A stretch of 64,000 nucleotides of DNA from Pelagibacteraceae bacterium AG-390-L03 (lineage in GTDB: Bacteria; Pseudomonadota; Alphaproteobacteria; Pelagibacterales; Pelagibacteraceae): the NCBI GenBank assembly GCA_003279685.1, contig QCHA01000001.1, positions 1 to 64,000 of the forward strand, given 5' to 3'. Below are positions 18,829-28,000 of the stretch, piece by piece. Under the pieces are notes generated by a model. That model worked only from the letters and a program-made list of their open reading frames with translations, did not search any database and was not told the origin of the DNA. Every line of letters starts with the position of its first letter. Within the stretch, counting starts at the first letter, position 1. The translations under genes were made by a program, and so were the position numbers.

Positions 18829-19377
18829 TTAATCTTTAACAAATACAACTGTTAACTCTGCGACTTTAAATCCAAACTTAGTCATAGTAGCTCTATTAAT
18901 AGCAACTCTGTCATCTTGTTTAAAAATCCAGTCATCAAATGTAATTTTCATTTCTTTACCTTTAACTGGAACTAATAAAACATATTCAAATTTAAATGCA
19001 GGTCCATAAGAGTAACCTTTAGCTTTTCCAACAACGTCACCCGCTGTTCCCTCATAATTATGTTCATCTATTTTATTGATTATCCATTCCCTATCTTGAA
19101 CTTCGCCGTCATCCCAATTAAATTTTTCTTTTAAAATTAATTGTTTTCCATCCCAAGCACCATTTAAATTAGCAGAAAACTGTCTTGTAACTTTTCCTGA
19201 TCTATTTTGTAAAACACCCCAAGCTTTAACATTTCCAGTCATATACTCTTCTATGACTAATCTTGGTTCTTTATTTTTAAAATCTTCTGGTTTCATGGCA
19301 CTATTATTTGAACAACTTGTAATTAAGAATATTGAAATTATCAATAAAATAGATCTAATTATATTTATATGACGCAT
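18829..19377 (-). CDS. DUF3833 lipoprotein
   Basis: 182 residues with a lipoprotein signal (hydrophobic LLIISIFLITSC, lipobox Cys at about 22), so likely anchored in the membrane facing the periplasm. The mature part (RLVIEEYMTGNVKAWGVLQ, GKVTRQF, NWDDGEVQDREW) matches the DUF3833 family, whose function is unknown. It is the last gene of the cyclopropane synthase cluster, the usual neighbourhood of DUF3833 in proteobacteria. Confidence 0.82.
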   Translation of the reverse strand: MRHINIIRSILLIISIFLITSCSNNSAMKPEDFKNKEPRLVIEEYMTGNVKAWGVLQNRSGKVTRQFSANLNGAWDGKQLILKEKFNWDDGEVQDREWIINKIDEHNYEGTAGDVVGKAKGYSYGPAFKFEYVLLVPVKGKEMKITFDDWIFKQDDRVAINRATMTKFGFKVAELTVVFVKD

Positions 19378-19395
19378 TTATATCTCCTATAAGTA

Positions 19396-20574
19396 TTATT
19401 TGCTCTGAAGTGAAAATTGAATTAAATCAATATTTTTTGATTTAAAACCCGCTTCACAATATGAAAGATAAAACTCCCACATTCTCTTAAAAGTTAAATC
19501 AAAACCTTGTTCTTTAATTAAACTCCACTTTTTGTTAAATTCATCTCTCCATATAGCAAGTGTGTCAGCATAATGATCAGCATATGAAATATATGAATTT
19601 ACACTTAGCCCGTTCTTAGAAACAAGTTTATTTATAGTATTTTTATTTGGTAAAAAACCACCTGGAAAAATATATTTTTGAATAAAATCCTCTTTATTTC
19701 TATATCTATCATAAAGACTATCATCAATTGTAATAGCTTGTATGGCTGCTTTGCCTCCATCAGATAAACTATCTTTAATTGTTTTAAAATAACTTTCTAA
19801 ATAATTTTGTCCAACAGCTTCAATCATTTCAATTGATGCAATAGAATTATACTTGCTGTTTAAATCTCTATAATCCTTAATTTCAATATTTACTTTTTCA
19901 TTAAGACCACAATTATAAATTCTCTCTTTAGCATATTCGAATTGCTTTTTTGAAATGGTTATGCAATCTAATTTAACATCATAATTTTTGCCTAAATATT
20001 CAGCAAATCCACCCCAGCCACAACCGATCTCTAAAACTTTATCACCACTGTTTGGTTGAATTAAATTAATTAATTTTTGGTATTTATTATTTTGAGCCAT
20101 TGATAAATCTTTATTTTGTTCATCAAATATAGCACTGGAATAAGTAAGAGTTTTATCTAGCCAAAGTGAAAAGAAATCATTTCCAAGATCGTAGTGTTTT
20201 GCGATATTTTCTTTGCTTCTGCTTTTTGTATTTTTAATAAATTTATTTTTAATAAAATTTAAAAATTTTAAATCTAATATTCCTGCAAACTTATGAATAA
20301 TATTAATATTTCTTGCTGCTAATTCAATTAGATTAGACAAATTGCTGGTTTCAAATTCATTTTTCATATAACACTCAGCTAAACCAACACTTCCACCTTT
20401 AATTAAATTATAGCTTAAAGCAGAAGATTTTATTCTTAAATCAGCTTTTAGTTTATCATTATAATTTCCAAATTTAAAAAGTTCACCTGACGTTGAAGTA
20501 ATTTCTAAATAACCAACATTTATTTTTTTAAGAATATTAAAAATAATTTTGTCAGCAATTCTGTATAAAATCAT
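19396..20574 (-). CDS. cfa: cyclopropane-fatty-acyl-phospholipid synthase family methyltransferase
   Basis: Uses S-adenosylmethionine to methylate or cyclopropanate unsaturated acyl chains of membrane lipids. Seen: SKENIAKHYDLGNDFFSLWLD, TYSSAIF, the SAM site VLEIGCGWGGFAEYL, SIASIEMIEAVGQ and KYIFPGGFLP. 392 residues, normal for the family. It overlaps the DUF1365 gene by one base. Paralogues in similar clusters make methylated or furan fatty acids, so the exact product is open. Confidence 0.92.
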   Translation of the reverse strand: MILYRIADKIIFNILKKINVGYLEITSTSGELFKFGNYNDKLKADLRIKSSALSYNLIKGGSVGLAECYMKNEFETSNLSNLIELAARNINIIHKFAGILDLKFLNFIKNKFIKNTKSRSKENIAKHYDLGNDFFSLWLDKTLTYSSAIFDEQNKDLSMAQNNKYQKLINLIQPNSGDKVLEIGCGWGGFAEYLGKNYDVKLDCITISKKQFEYAKERIYNCGLNEKVNIEIKDYRDLNSKYNSIASIEMIEAVGQNYLESYFKTIKDSLSDGGKAAIQAITIDDSLYDRYRNKEDFIQKYIFPGGFLPNKNTINKLVSKNGLSVNSYISYADHYADTLAIWRDEFNKKWSLIKEQGFDLTFKRMWEFYLSYCEAGFKSKNIDLIQFSLQSK

Positions 20575-21338
20575 TAATTCTCAATTGTTATATTATTTTT
20601 AATTTTTATTTTCCTTCTGATAAATTTAATTCCTTTTGCCCACAATTTAAACGCTTCAAAATGTATCGCTAAAATTATTTTAAATGTCATTATTGGGTGT
20701 TTTAAGTAAGATTTAATTAAATGCTTGGTATTAAAGTCACTTCTAAAACCATCTTGAGAAGCGTATAAAATTTTATCCTCATTATCATATTGATCAATTA
20801 TAACTGAAATCTTATTTCCTGGTTTTAATAATCTAAAAAAATAAGTGCAATTCATTTCAATAAATGGTGATACATGAAATTTTTTAGAACAATTATTTTG
20901 TATTAAATTTGAGTCTTTTGTTACTTTAAAAATATAAGTATGCTGCTCTCCAAATGTATTTTTGACTTCATACAAAATTGAAATTAACTGATCCTTTATA
21001 TTATATACATAAAACACACTTAATGGATTAAAAACAAATCCAAATATTCTTGGATAACATAAAATTTTAATTTTAATATCTTTTGTCTGAATATTATTTT
21101 TTTCTAAATTTTGATGTACCCATAATTTTAGTGAAGATCCATTTCTTTCTCCATGATCTTTTTCATGAAAACTTATTAAATTAAATTTATTAAAAGAGAA
21201 AAAATTAACTTTTTTGTCTAAAGTTTCTAATTCAGAAAGATCTATTAGCAAGGAAAAAACTTTGTATTTAAAATAGTGAACCTTAGGTTTAAACCTTTTA
21301 TGAATTACTTGTCCATTATAAATAGCAGAGTTAATCAT
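20574..21338 (-). CDS. DUF1365 protein
   Basis: 254 residues; starts NSAIYNGQVIHKRFKPKVHYFKYKVFSLLIDLSELE, with RIFGFVFNPLSVFYVYN and a KKFHVSPFIEMNCTYFFR block, all DUF1365 signatures. The function is not established. It overlaps both neighbours (oxidoreductase upstream by 8 bases, cyclopropane synthase downstream by 1), so the three are translated as a unit, suggesting one lipid-modifying pathway. Confidence 0.88.
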   Translation of the reverse strand: MINSAIYNGQVIHKRFKPKVHYFKYKVFSLLIDLSELETLDKKVNFFSFNKFNLISFHEKDHGERNGSSLKLWVHQNLEKNNIQTKDIKIKILCYPRIFGFVFNPLSVFYVYNIKDQLISILYEVKNTFGEQHTYIFKVTKDSNLIQNNCSKKFHVSPFIEMNCTYFFRLLKPGNKISVIIDQYDNEDKILYASQDGFRSDFNTKHLIKSYLKHPIMTFKIILAIHFEAFKLWAKGIKFIRRKIKIKNNITIEN

Positions 21339-22575
21339 TTAAGGATTTGAGCATTTCTATAGAAGATTTTATTCCATCTTCATGAAATCCGTAACCAAAA
21401 TAACTTCCAGTAAATAAAGTATTATTAACGTTTTGAATAGATTTTAAATTTGTCTGATTTTGTAAAGCATTTTCATCATAATATGGATGAGTAAAGTCGA
21501 TTTCATTGAATACTTTATTCTGATCTATTTCAAAAAATGGGTTTATGGTTAAGAAGATATCTTTATCGATTTTCAAATTCTGTAATTGATTAAGCCAATA
21601 TGTAACTGATGATTGTTCTTTGTTGTCAGGGTTTAGCGATGAATTCCAGGAGCACCAAGCCTTTTTATTTTTTGGCATCACATTTTCATCATAATGGATA
21701 ATCGCCTTGTTTGGTCTATATTTAAAGTTACCCAAAATCTCTTTTTCTTTATTTGTAATATCTGAGATAATTTTTAAACTTTCGTCTGCATGTGATGCTA
21801 GAACAACTTTGTCATAGATGAAAAATTCATTTTCTGAACCATAATAAATTTTAACACCATTGTTGCTTCTAATTATTTTATTAATTTCATAATTTTTAAA
21901 ATATTCTCCACTAATTTTAGAAAGTATTTTAGCAACATAAGTTTTACTTCGATTTGAAACTGTAAACCATTGCGGTCTATTTTTAAGTTTGAACAATCCA
22001 TGATTTTTAAAAAAATTCAAAAAAAATACTAATGGCATTTGTGAAGCTTCATAAGGTGGCATTGACCATATAGCTGAAACCATTGGTATTATATGATAAT
22101 TAATAAAATATTTGGACTTTCCTATTTTATTTAAAAATTCACCTAATGTAATTTTTTCTATAGTATTTGAATTTAAATTCTCACATTTTTTATAAAAATT
22201 AATAATTTCAAAAAACATTTTTACAAATTTATAATTAAACAAATTTCTTCTATTTGAAAAAATACCATTTAATCCTTTACCACAGTATTCAATATTTGTG
22301 TCTTTGACACTTACTGAAAAAGACATATCACTTTTCTCAATTTCAATTTCATTTTCTTTAAAAAAATTAATTAAATTTGGATAAGTAACTTTGTTGAAAA
22401 CCATAAAACCAATATCAACTGCAATTTTTTCTTTATTATTAAGTCTGATATCTAGTGTGTATGAATGACCCCCAAATCGGTCTTGTTTTTCAAATAAATC
22501 AACCTTGTGTTTTTTTGATAAATAATACGCTGAACTTAATCCAGATATACCTGATCCAATTACAGCAATTTTCAT
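21331..22575 (-). CDS. NAD(P)/FAD-dependent oxidoreductase, COG2907 type
   Basis: 414 residues; dinucleotide motif IAVIGSGISGLSSAYYLSKKH, then DLFEKQDRFGGHSYT and VDIGFMVFN, MPPYEASQMPLVFFLNFF in the middle and FTGSYFGYGFHEDGIKS near the end, as in flavoproteins next to DUF1365 and Cfa. Probably a lipid desaturase or oxidase. First gene of the four-gene minus-strand cluster, starting 12 bases after gcvP ends, so it may receive read-through from the glycine cleavage operon. Confidence 0.88.
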   Translation of the reverse strand: MKIAVIGSGISGLSSAYYLSKKHKVDLFEKQDRFGGHSYTLDIRLNNKEKIAVDIGFMVFNKVTYPNLINFFKENEIEIEKSDMSFSVSVKDTNIEYCGKGLNGIFSNRRNLFNYKFVKMFFEIINFYKKCENLNSNTIEKITLGEFLNKIGKSKYFINYHIIPMVSAIWSMPPYEASQMPLVFFLNFFKNHGLFKLKNRPQWFTVSNRSKTYVAKILSKISGEYFKNYEINKIIRSNNGVKIYYGSENEFFIYDKVVLASHADESLKIISDITNKEKEILGNFKYRPNKAIIHYDENVMPKNKKAWCSWNSSLNPDNKEQSSVTYWLNQLQNLKIDKDIFLTINPFFEIDQNKVFNEIDFTHPYYDENALQNQTNLKSIQNVNNTLFTGSYFGYGFHEDGIKSSIEMLKSLND

Positions 22576-22587
22576 TAATAAATTATT

Positions 22588-25446
22588 CTATGCAGCAGTA
22601 TCTTTATATTCATCAATTGATGGACATGAACATACTAAATTTTTATCTCCATAGACATTATCAACTCTAGCAACAGGTGGCCAGTATTTAATCTGTTTTA
22701 AAAACTCTGATGGATAAGCAGCTTCCTCTCTTTCATACTTGTGTTCCCATTTGTTTGCAATTAGCTCAACATGAGTATGAGGCGAGTTTTTAATTGGATT
22801 GTCAATCTTATCGTATTCTCCCGATTTAACTTTATCAATTTCTTCTTTAATTTTTTTTAATGTATTACAGAACCTATCTATTTCTTGTAAACCTTCGCTC
22901 TCAGTTGGTTCTATCATCATAGTTCCAGCTACCGGCCATGACATAGTTGGAGCATGAAAACCAAAATCAATTAATCTCTTTGCTATATCTTCTTCAGTAA
23001 TACCTACTTCTGATTTAATTTTTCTAATATCAATAATGCATTCATGAGCTACATTTCCATTTTTACCTTTGTATAATATCGGGAACGCATCTTTTAATTT
23101 ATGAGATACATAATTTGCATTTAAAATCGCAACTTGTGAAGCTTTTTTAAGTCCTTCTGAGCCCATCATCTTTATATACATCCAAGATATAGATAAAATA
23201 CTAGAGCTTCCCCACGGTGCTGCAGAAACTGCACCCATTCCTGTTACGGGTCCACAATCTTTAATTACGGAATGATTGGGTAAATAAACTTCTAAATGTC
23301 TTTTACATGCGATAGGTCCCATGCCTGGTCCTCCACCACCATGTGGAATACAAAATGTTTTGTGTAAATTTATATGACAAACATCAGGGCCAAACTTTCC
23401 TGGTTTTGCTATTCCAACAAGAGCATTTAGGTTGGCTCCATCCATATAAACTTGACCACCATTATCATGAATATGCTCACATATTTCAGAAATTTTTTCT
23501 TCAAAAACTCCATGCGTAGATGGATATGTAACCATTAATGCTGCAAGATTTTCTGAATGAGTTTTTGCTTTTTCTTTTAAATCTTCAATATCAACATTTC
23601 CATGTTCATCACAATTTATAACCACCACTTTCATGCCAACCATTTGTGCACTAGCTGGGTTTGTTCCATGTGCCGAACTTGGTATTAGACAAACATTTCT
23701 ATTTTTATCACCATTATTGTCATGAAATTTTTTGATGACCATCAAACCTGCAAACTCTCCCTGAGCACCAGCATTTGGTTGCAAAGACACTCCTGAAAAC
23801 CCAGTGATAGATCTAAGCCAATTCTTTAAGTCAGTAAACAACGTTCTATATCCTTCCATTTGCTCTACTGGAGCAAAAGGATGGGGTTCAGAAAATTCTC
23901 TCCAAGTAACTGGAATCATTTCTGCAACTGCATTTAGCTTCATTGTACAAGAACCTAAAGCTATCATAGATCTGTTAAGAGCTATATCGGCGTCCTCTAA
24001 TTTTTTAAGATACCTAAGCATATCTGTTTCTGAGTGATAACTATTAAAAACAGGATGGGTTAGATATTCAGATGTTCTTAGTAAATTCTTAGGTAAATTA
24101 TTTAAATTTTCATTTAAATTTTCTTTAATTGCCTCTGAACAATTAAAAATTTTTAATAACTGGTTAGCTCTATAAACATTTTTTCTTTCATCAAATGCAA
24201 CTGAAAGCATATCAGAATTGACTTTTCTTATATTTACATTTTGTCGAAGTGCATTTCTAAAAATAGAGTCTGTTTTATCTAAAGTTTTAATTGTAACAGT
24301 ATCAAAGAAATGATCTGAATATAGCTCATAACCAGATTGTTTGATCTTATCTGCGAAATTTTTTGCTAATTGAGATGTGTTTTCTGCAATTTTTTTTAAA
24401 CCAGCAGGTCCATGATAAATTGCATATGCAGCAGACACAATTGCAAGTAAAGCTTGAGCTGTACAGATGTTACTTGTAGCTTTATCTCTTCTTATGTGTT
24501 GTTCTCTTGTTTGAAGAGAAAGTCTGTAAGCTTTATTTCCATGTCTATCAACTGAAACACCTATAATTCGGCCAGGCATAGATCTTTTAAATTCATCTTT
24601 TGTTGCAAAGAAACCTGCGTGTGGACCTCCATATCCCATTGGGATTCCAAATCTTTGTGAGCTACCGACTGCAATGTCAGCTCCTAATTCAGCTGGTGTC
24701 TTTAATTTAGCTAACGCTAATAAATCACAAACCAATACAGCTTTCCCATTATTTTTATGAATTTTACTTATAGCTTCACTTGGATCTTTAATATCTCCTA
24801 GAGTTCCGGGATACTGCAAAATTCCACATACAATATCTTCATTAATATCACTAGCTTCATCTCCTACCACAACTTTGAGGCCTAAAGGCTCTGCTCTAGT
24901 TTTTATGACATCAATAGTTTGTGGATGACAATCTTTTGAAACAAAAACTATATTAGAATCATTTTTGCAAATTCTATAACTCAAGCCTACAGCTTCTGCT
25001 GCAGCTGTTCCCTCATCTAGTAAAGAGGCATTTGCGATATCTAAACCTGTAAAATCAATTATCATTTGTTGAAAATTTAAAAGCATTTCCAATCTTCCTT
25101 GGGCCACCTCTGGCTGATAAGGAGTATAAGCTGTGTACCATCCAGGATTTTCTAAAATATTTCTTAAAATTACGTAAGGAGTATAAGTACCATAATATCC
25201 CATTCCAATAAAATTTGAATATATTCTATTTTGTTTTGAAATAACTTTTAACTTTCTCAAAGCTTCATATTCAGAATTTGGTTCACCAATTCCAAGATCT
25301 TCTTTTAGTAATATTTTTTCTGGAACAGTTTTTGAGATTAAATCATCTAAGCTATCAAAACCTAGCTCCTTTAACATTTTTTGTTGATCAATTTCTGATG
25401 GACCAATATGTCTTTTTATAAAATCTTTTTGAGAACTTTTAAGCAT
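22588..25446 (-). CDS. gcvP: glycine dehydrogenase (decarboxylating), P protein
   Basis: PLP enzyme that decarboxylates glycine and loads the aminomethyl group on the H protein. The single-chain 952-residue form has both halves: GMGYYGTYTPYVILRN and YTPYQPEVAQGRLE in the N-terminal half, and the PLP lysine in NLHKTFCIPHGGGGPGMGP in the C-terminal half. I place the start at 25446 (MLKSSQKDF), one base after the gcvH stop; a longer frame to 25470 would lie inside gcvH. Last gene of gcvT-gcvH-gcvP. Confidence 0.96.
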   Translation of the reverse strand: MLKSSQKDFIKRHIGPSEIDQQKMLKELGFDSLDDLISKTVPEKILLKEDLGIGEPNSEYEALRKLKVISKQNRIYSNFIGMGYYGTYTPYVILRNILENPGWYTAYTPYQPEVAQGRLEMLLNFQQMIIDFTGLDIANASLLDEGTAAAEAVGLSYRICKNDSNIVFVSKDCHPQTIDVIKTRAEPLGLKVVVGDEASDINEDIVCGILQYPGTLGDIKDPSEAISKIHKNNGKAVLVCDLLALAKLKTPAELGADIAVGSSQRFGIPMGYGGPHAGFFATKDEFKRSMPGRIIGVSVDRHGNKAYRLSLQTREQHIRRDKATSNICTAQALLAIVSAAYAIYHGPAGLKKIAENTSQLAKNFADKIKQSGYELYSDHFFDTVTIKTLDKTDSIFRNALRQNVNIRKVNSDMLSVAFDERKNVYRANQLLKIFNCSEAIKENLNENLNNLPKNLLRTSEYLTHPVFNSYHSETDMLRYLKKLEDADIALNRSMIALGSCTMKLNAVAEMIPVTWREFSEPHPFAPVEQMEGYRTLFTDLKNWLRSITGFSGVSLQPNAGAQGEFAGLMVIKKFHDNNGDKNRNVCLIPSSAHGTNPASAQMVGMKVVVINCDEHGNVDIEDLKEKAKTHSENLAALMVTYPSTHGVFEEKISEICEHIHDNGGQVYMDGANLNALVGIAKPGKFGPDVCHINLHKTFCIPHGGGGPGMGPIACKRHLEVYLPNHSVIKDCGPVTGMGAVSAAPWGSSSILSISWMYIKMMGSEGLKKASQVAILNANYVSHKLKDAFPILYKGKNGNVAHECIIDIRKIKSEVGITEEDIAKRLIDFGFHAPTMSWPVAGTMMIEPTESEGLQEIDRFCNTLKKIKEEIDKVKSGEYDKIDNPIKNSPHTHVELIANKWEHKYEREEAAYPSEFLKQIKYWPPVARVDNVYGDKNLVCSCPSIDEYKDTAA

Positions 25447-25447
25447 T

Positions 25448-25828
25448 TTAGTTTCCACTCTCCTTTGCAAATTTGTCGTATTCTTCTTTATTCATTAAGC
25501 TATCTAACTCACTGCTATCTTTTATTTTTAATTTAAAAAACCAAGCTTCATTTTCTGGATCAGAGTTTATCTTTCCTGGATCATCAACAATAGACTGATT
25601 ATTTTCCATTACTTCACCTGATATAGGTGTATAAACATCACTTGCAGCTTTAGTAGACTCTACAACCCCAGCATTACCATCTTTTTCAACAGATGAACCC
25701 ACATCCGGTAGTTCAACAAAAACTATGTCTCCAAGCATTTCTGTTGCATGTTGCGTGATACCTATTGTGCCAACATCTCCCTCTACTTTAATCCACTCAT
25801 GTTCTTTAGAATATTTAACTTCACTCAT
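25448..25828 (-). CDS. gcvH: glycine cleavage system H protein
   Basis: Lipoyl carrier of the glycine cleavage complex. 126 residues: [29 protein letters not shown], and the lipoylation lysine in [20 protein letters not shown]. Overlaps the gcvT stop by one base (TAATG), which couples their translation. Confidence 0.97.
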   Translation of the reverse strand: MSEVKYSKEHEWIKVEGDVGTIGITQHATEMLGDIVFVELPDVGSSVEKDGNAGVVESTKAASDVYTPISGEVMENNQSIVDDPGKINSDPENEAWFFKLKIKDSSELDSLMNKEEYDKFAKESGN

Positions 25829-26931
25829 TAATTTGCTCCTTTCACATAACTTTTTTTATAAAATGGTAATCCACAAATATTTGCTGGATATTTTTTTCCT
25901 CTTACTTCCAACAAAATTTTTGTTTCTTTTTTTGAAAACTCTTGATCAACAAAACCCATTGCTATTGGTCCATTAACGCTTGGCCCATATGTGCCACTAG
26001 TTACTTCCCCAATCTTTTGTTCGTTACTATTATAAATTTTAGTCTTTTCTCTAGCAATTAGTCTTCCCTCTGGCTTGATGCCAACTCGAATTTTTTTAGC
26101 TCCATCTTTAATTTGGTTTATGACATTGTCAGATCCAATAAAACCACCATTACTTAGTCTTTCTTTAGAAATTGCCCACTTAAGGTTTGCCTCGATAGGA
26201 GTTGTTTCAGTGCTAAGTTCGTGGCCATACAAGCATAGGCCAGCTTCAAGTCTCAATGTATCTCTTGCACCAAGACCAATCAATTTAGCACCATTATCTA
26301 ATAATTCTTTTGTAAATCCTTCAGCTAATTCATTAGAAATTGAAATTTCAAATCCATCTTCTCCAGTATAACCAGATCTTGTCACATATAATTTTTGATC
26401 TCTATATGTAAACCAATTACCCGACATAAAGTTCAAATTAGCAACTGATTTTAAAATTTTATTTAAAATTTCAACAGATTTAGGCCCTTGTATAGCTATT
26501 AATGATCTTTGGTCATCCAAAATCATTTTGTATTTATCTTTTAGTAAACTAGACAAAATCTTAAAATCATTATGTTTACACGCAGCATTTAATATTATTA
26601 AAAATCCTTCTTCTAATTTAGTGATAATTAAATCGTCATATACGCCAGCTTTATCATTCATTAAAAAACTGTATTTAGATGAATTCAACTTTAAATTTTT
26701 TAAATCTAGTGGAAAAATCTTTTCTAAATCATTGGTCAAATTATCATCACCGTAAATAAATAATTGCCCCATGTGTGATACATCAAAAATTCCAGAATTT
26801 GATCTTGTAAATTTATGTTCTTCAATAATTCCTGTGTTGTACTGAATTGGCATTTCATAACCAGCAAACTCTACAAACTTAGCTTTATGATCTTGGTGAA
26901 GTTTATTTAAAGATGTTTTTTTTATTTCCAT
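25828..26931 (-). CDS. gcvT: glycine cleavage system T protein (aminomethyltransferase)
   Basis: Moves the methylene group from the H protein to tetrahydrofolate and frees ammonia. 367 residues: [52 protein letters not shown] and the C-terminal [16 protein letters not shown] block. Start ATG at 26931, with a GAG Shine-Dalgarno-like element five bases before it. Both lie in an 11-base segment that is exactly complementary to the riboswitch linker, so initiation here is the probable point of glycine control. Confidence 0.96.
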   Translation of the reverse strand: MEIKKTSLNKLHQDHKAKFVEFAGYEMPIQYNTGIIEEHKFTRSNSGIFDVSHMGQLFIYGDDNLTNDLEKIFPLDLKNLKLNSSKYSFLMNDKAGVYDDLIITKLEEGFLIILNAACKHNDFKILSSLLKDKYKMILDDQRSLIAIQGPKSVEILNKILKSVANLNFMSGNWFTYRDQKLYVTRSGYTGEDGFEISISNELAEGFTKELLDNGAKLIGLGARDTLRLEAGLCLYGHELSTETTPIEANLKWAISKERLSNGGFIGSDNVINQIKDGAKKIRVGIKPEGRLIAREKTKIYNSNEQKIGEVTSGTYGPSVNGPIAMGFVDQEFSKKETKILLEVRGKKYPANICGLPFYKKSYVKGAN

Positions 26932-26947
26932 ATTAACTCATTGTACC

Positions 26948-27092
26948 CATCTGTATATTTGCCTGAGAGTTTTGCTCCTTCGGCGAGAATTTAATCTCTT
27001 TCCAGAGTTAATATGTTACGGTCCTTTTTACCTGAGAGTTTCCTGGGCGGTTGCTCCTTCGGTGCTACAAAAATTGTAGTCTCTCCCGTTGA
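26948..27092 (-). promoter_or_regulatory. tandem glycine riboswitch upstream of gcvTHP
   Basis: Read on the minus strand, two glycine aptamers stand in a row. Aptamer 1 (about 27089-27018) has the P1 pair ACGG/CCGT, GGGAGAGAC, CCGAAGGAGCAA and ACTCTCAGG. Aptamer 2 (about 27008-26950) has GGAAAGAGA, CGCCGAAGGAGCAA and ACTCTCAGGC. The CGAAGGAGCAA and CTCTCAGG blocks are the hallmark of the glycine class. SAR11 gcvT riboswitches are known and described as glycine-activated. No terminator hairpin lies between aptamer 2 and the start codon; instead the linker between the aptamers can pair with the gcvT start. Confidence 0.95.
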
Positions 27093-27097
27093 AGTGT

Positions 27098-27125
27098 AAT
27101 TTACCAATTATTTAAGAATGGTCAA
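27098..27125 (-). promoter_or_regulatory. candidate promoter for riboswitch-gcvTHP
   Basis: On the minus strand a TTGACC (27125-27120) and TAAATT (27103-27098) are 16 bases apart, just upstream of the first aptamer. The -35 box overlaps the stop codon of the EamA gene. Fits a sigma-70 type promoter; not proven. Confidence 0.5.
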
Positions 27126-28000
27126 TGAGAAATACTTTTTTTATTCTTAGATAACAACAAATAAAACTGTATTAAAACGGCAAAAAGAATTATTGCTCCT
27201 CCAATCAATCCATACATTGAAGGTCTTTCACTTATAAATATGAAAGCCCAAATAGGGCCAAGGACAGATTCTGATAGCATAATTATTCCTACCATTGCAG
27301 AGGGTGTAGTTCTTGCTCCTGTAGTAATGAAAATAAAACCTAAACCAATTTGAAAAAAGCCAGCCAAAAAACCTAAAAAAATATCATGCGGTGAAATCAT
27401 TATCTTTGATGACAAGAAATAACCAACCAAACAACAACTTATTCCAGCAATAAATTGTGCCGGAACCATATCAACAGTTGGAAATTTTCTAACAATTATT
27501 ATTAAAATTGCAAAAGTAATCGGCATTGAAAAAGCTGCTAAGTTTCCAGACAATTCTCCAGGAGTTAATGAATTACCAACCATTAATAATACCCCTGCCA
27601 TAGCAAGAATAATTGAGGTTAGAGTAATTACTGAAATTTTTTCTTTTAAAAAAAAATATCCTAATATGGCTAAAAATAAAATTTGAAGAGATATAATAAA
27701 ATTCGTGTTAGCGACTGTTGTGTTATACATTGCAAAAACATAACCACAGAAACCAAAAGACAAAATAATTCCACCTATAAAACCTGGTAATCCTGAGTCT
27801 TTAAAAGCTTTAAAAGTTTTTTCTCTGTAGCTAATGATTAAGAAAGCTAAAACTGTTAATGAAAAAAATAATGATCTCCAAAACAATATTTGCCATAAAG
27901 TTGATCCTTCAAAAGATTTTACAATTACCCCACCAAAACTTAAACAACACGCCCCAAAAAGTATCAATAAAGGTCCAGGGATTTTTGCGATTATGTTCAT
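27122..28000 (-). CDS. EamA-family (DMT) transporter
   Basis: 292 residues, about ten hydrophobic helices, with the EamA layout (LLILFGACCLSFGGVIVK at the start, LAILGYFFLKEKISVITL closing the first half, GPIWAFIFISERPSMYGL in the second). It overlaps the pxpC stop by one base, so it belongs to the 5-oxoprolinase operon and probably carries 5-oxoproline, glutamate or a related compound; the substrate is inferred from the neighbours only. Its 3' end holds the -35 box of the gcv promoter. Confidence 0.8.
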   Translation of the reverse strand: MNIIAKIPGPLLILFGACCLSFGGVIVKSFEGSTLWQILFWRSLFFSLTVLAFLIISYREKTFKAFKDSGLPGFIGGIILSFGFCGYVFAMYNTTVANTNFIISLQILFLAILGYFFLKEKISVITLTSIILAMAGVLLMVGNSLTPGELSGNLAAFSMPITFAILIIIVRKFPTVDMVPAQFIAGISCCLVGYFLSSKIMISPHDIFLGFLAGFFQIGLGFIFITTGARTTPSAMVGIIMLSESVLGPIWAFIFISERPSMYGLIGGAIILFAVLIQFYLLLSKNKKSISH

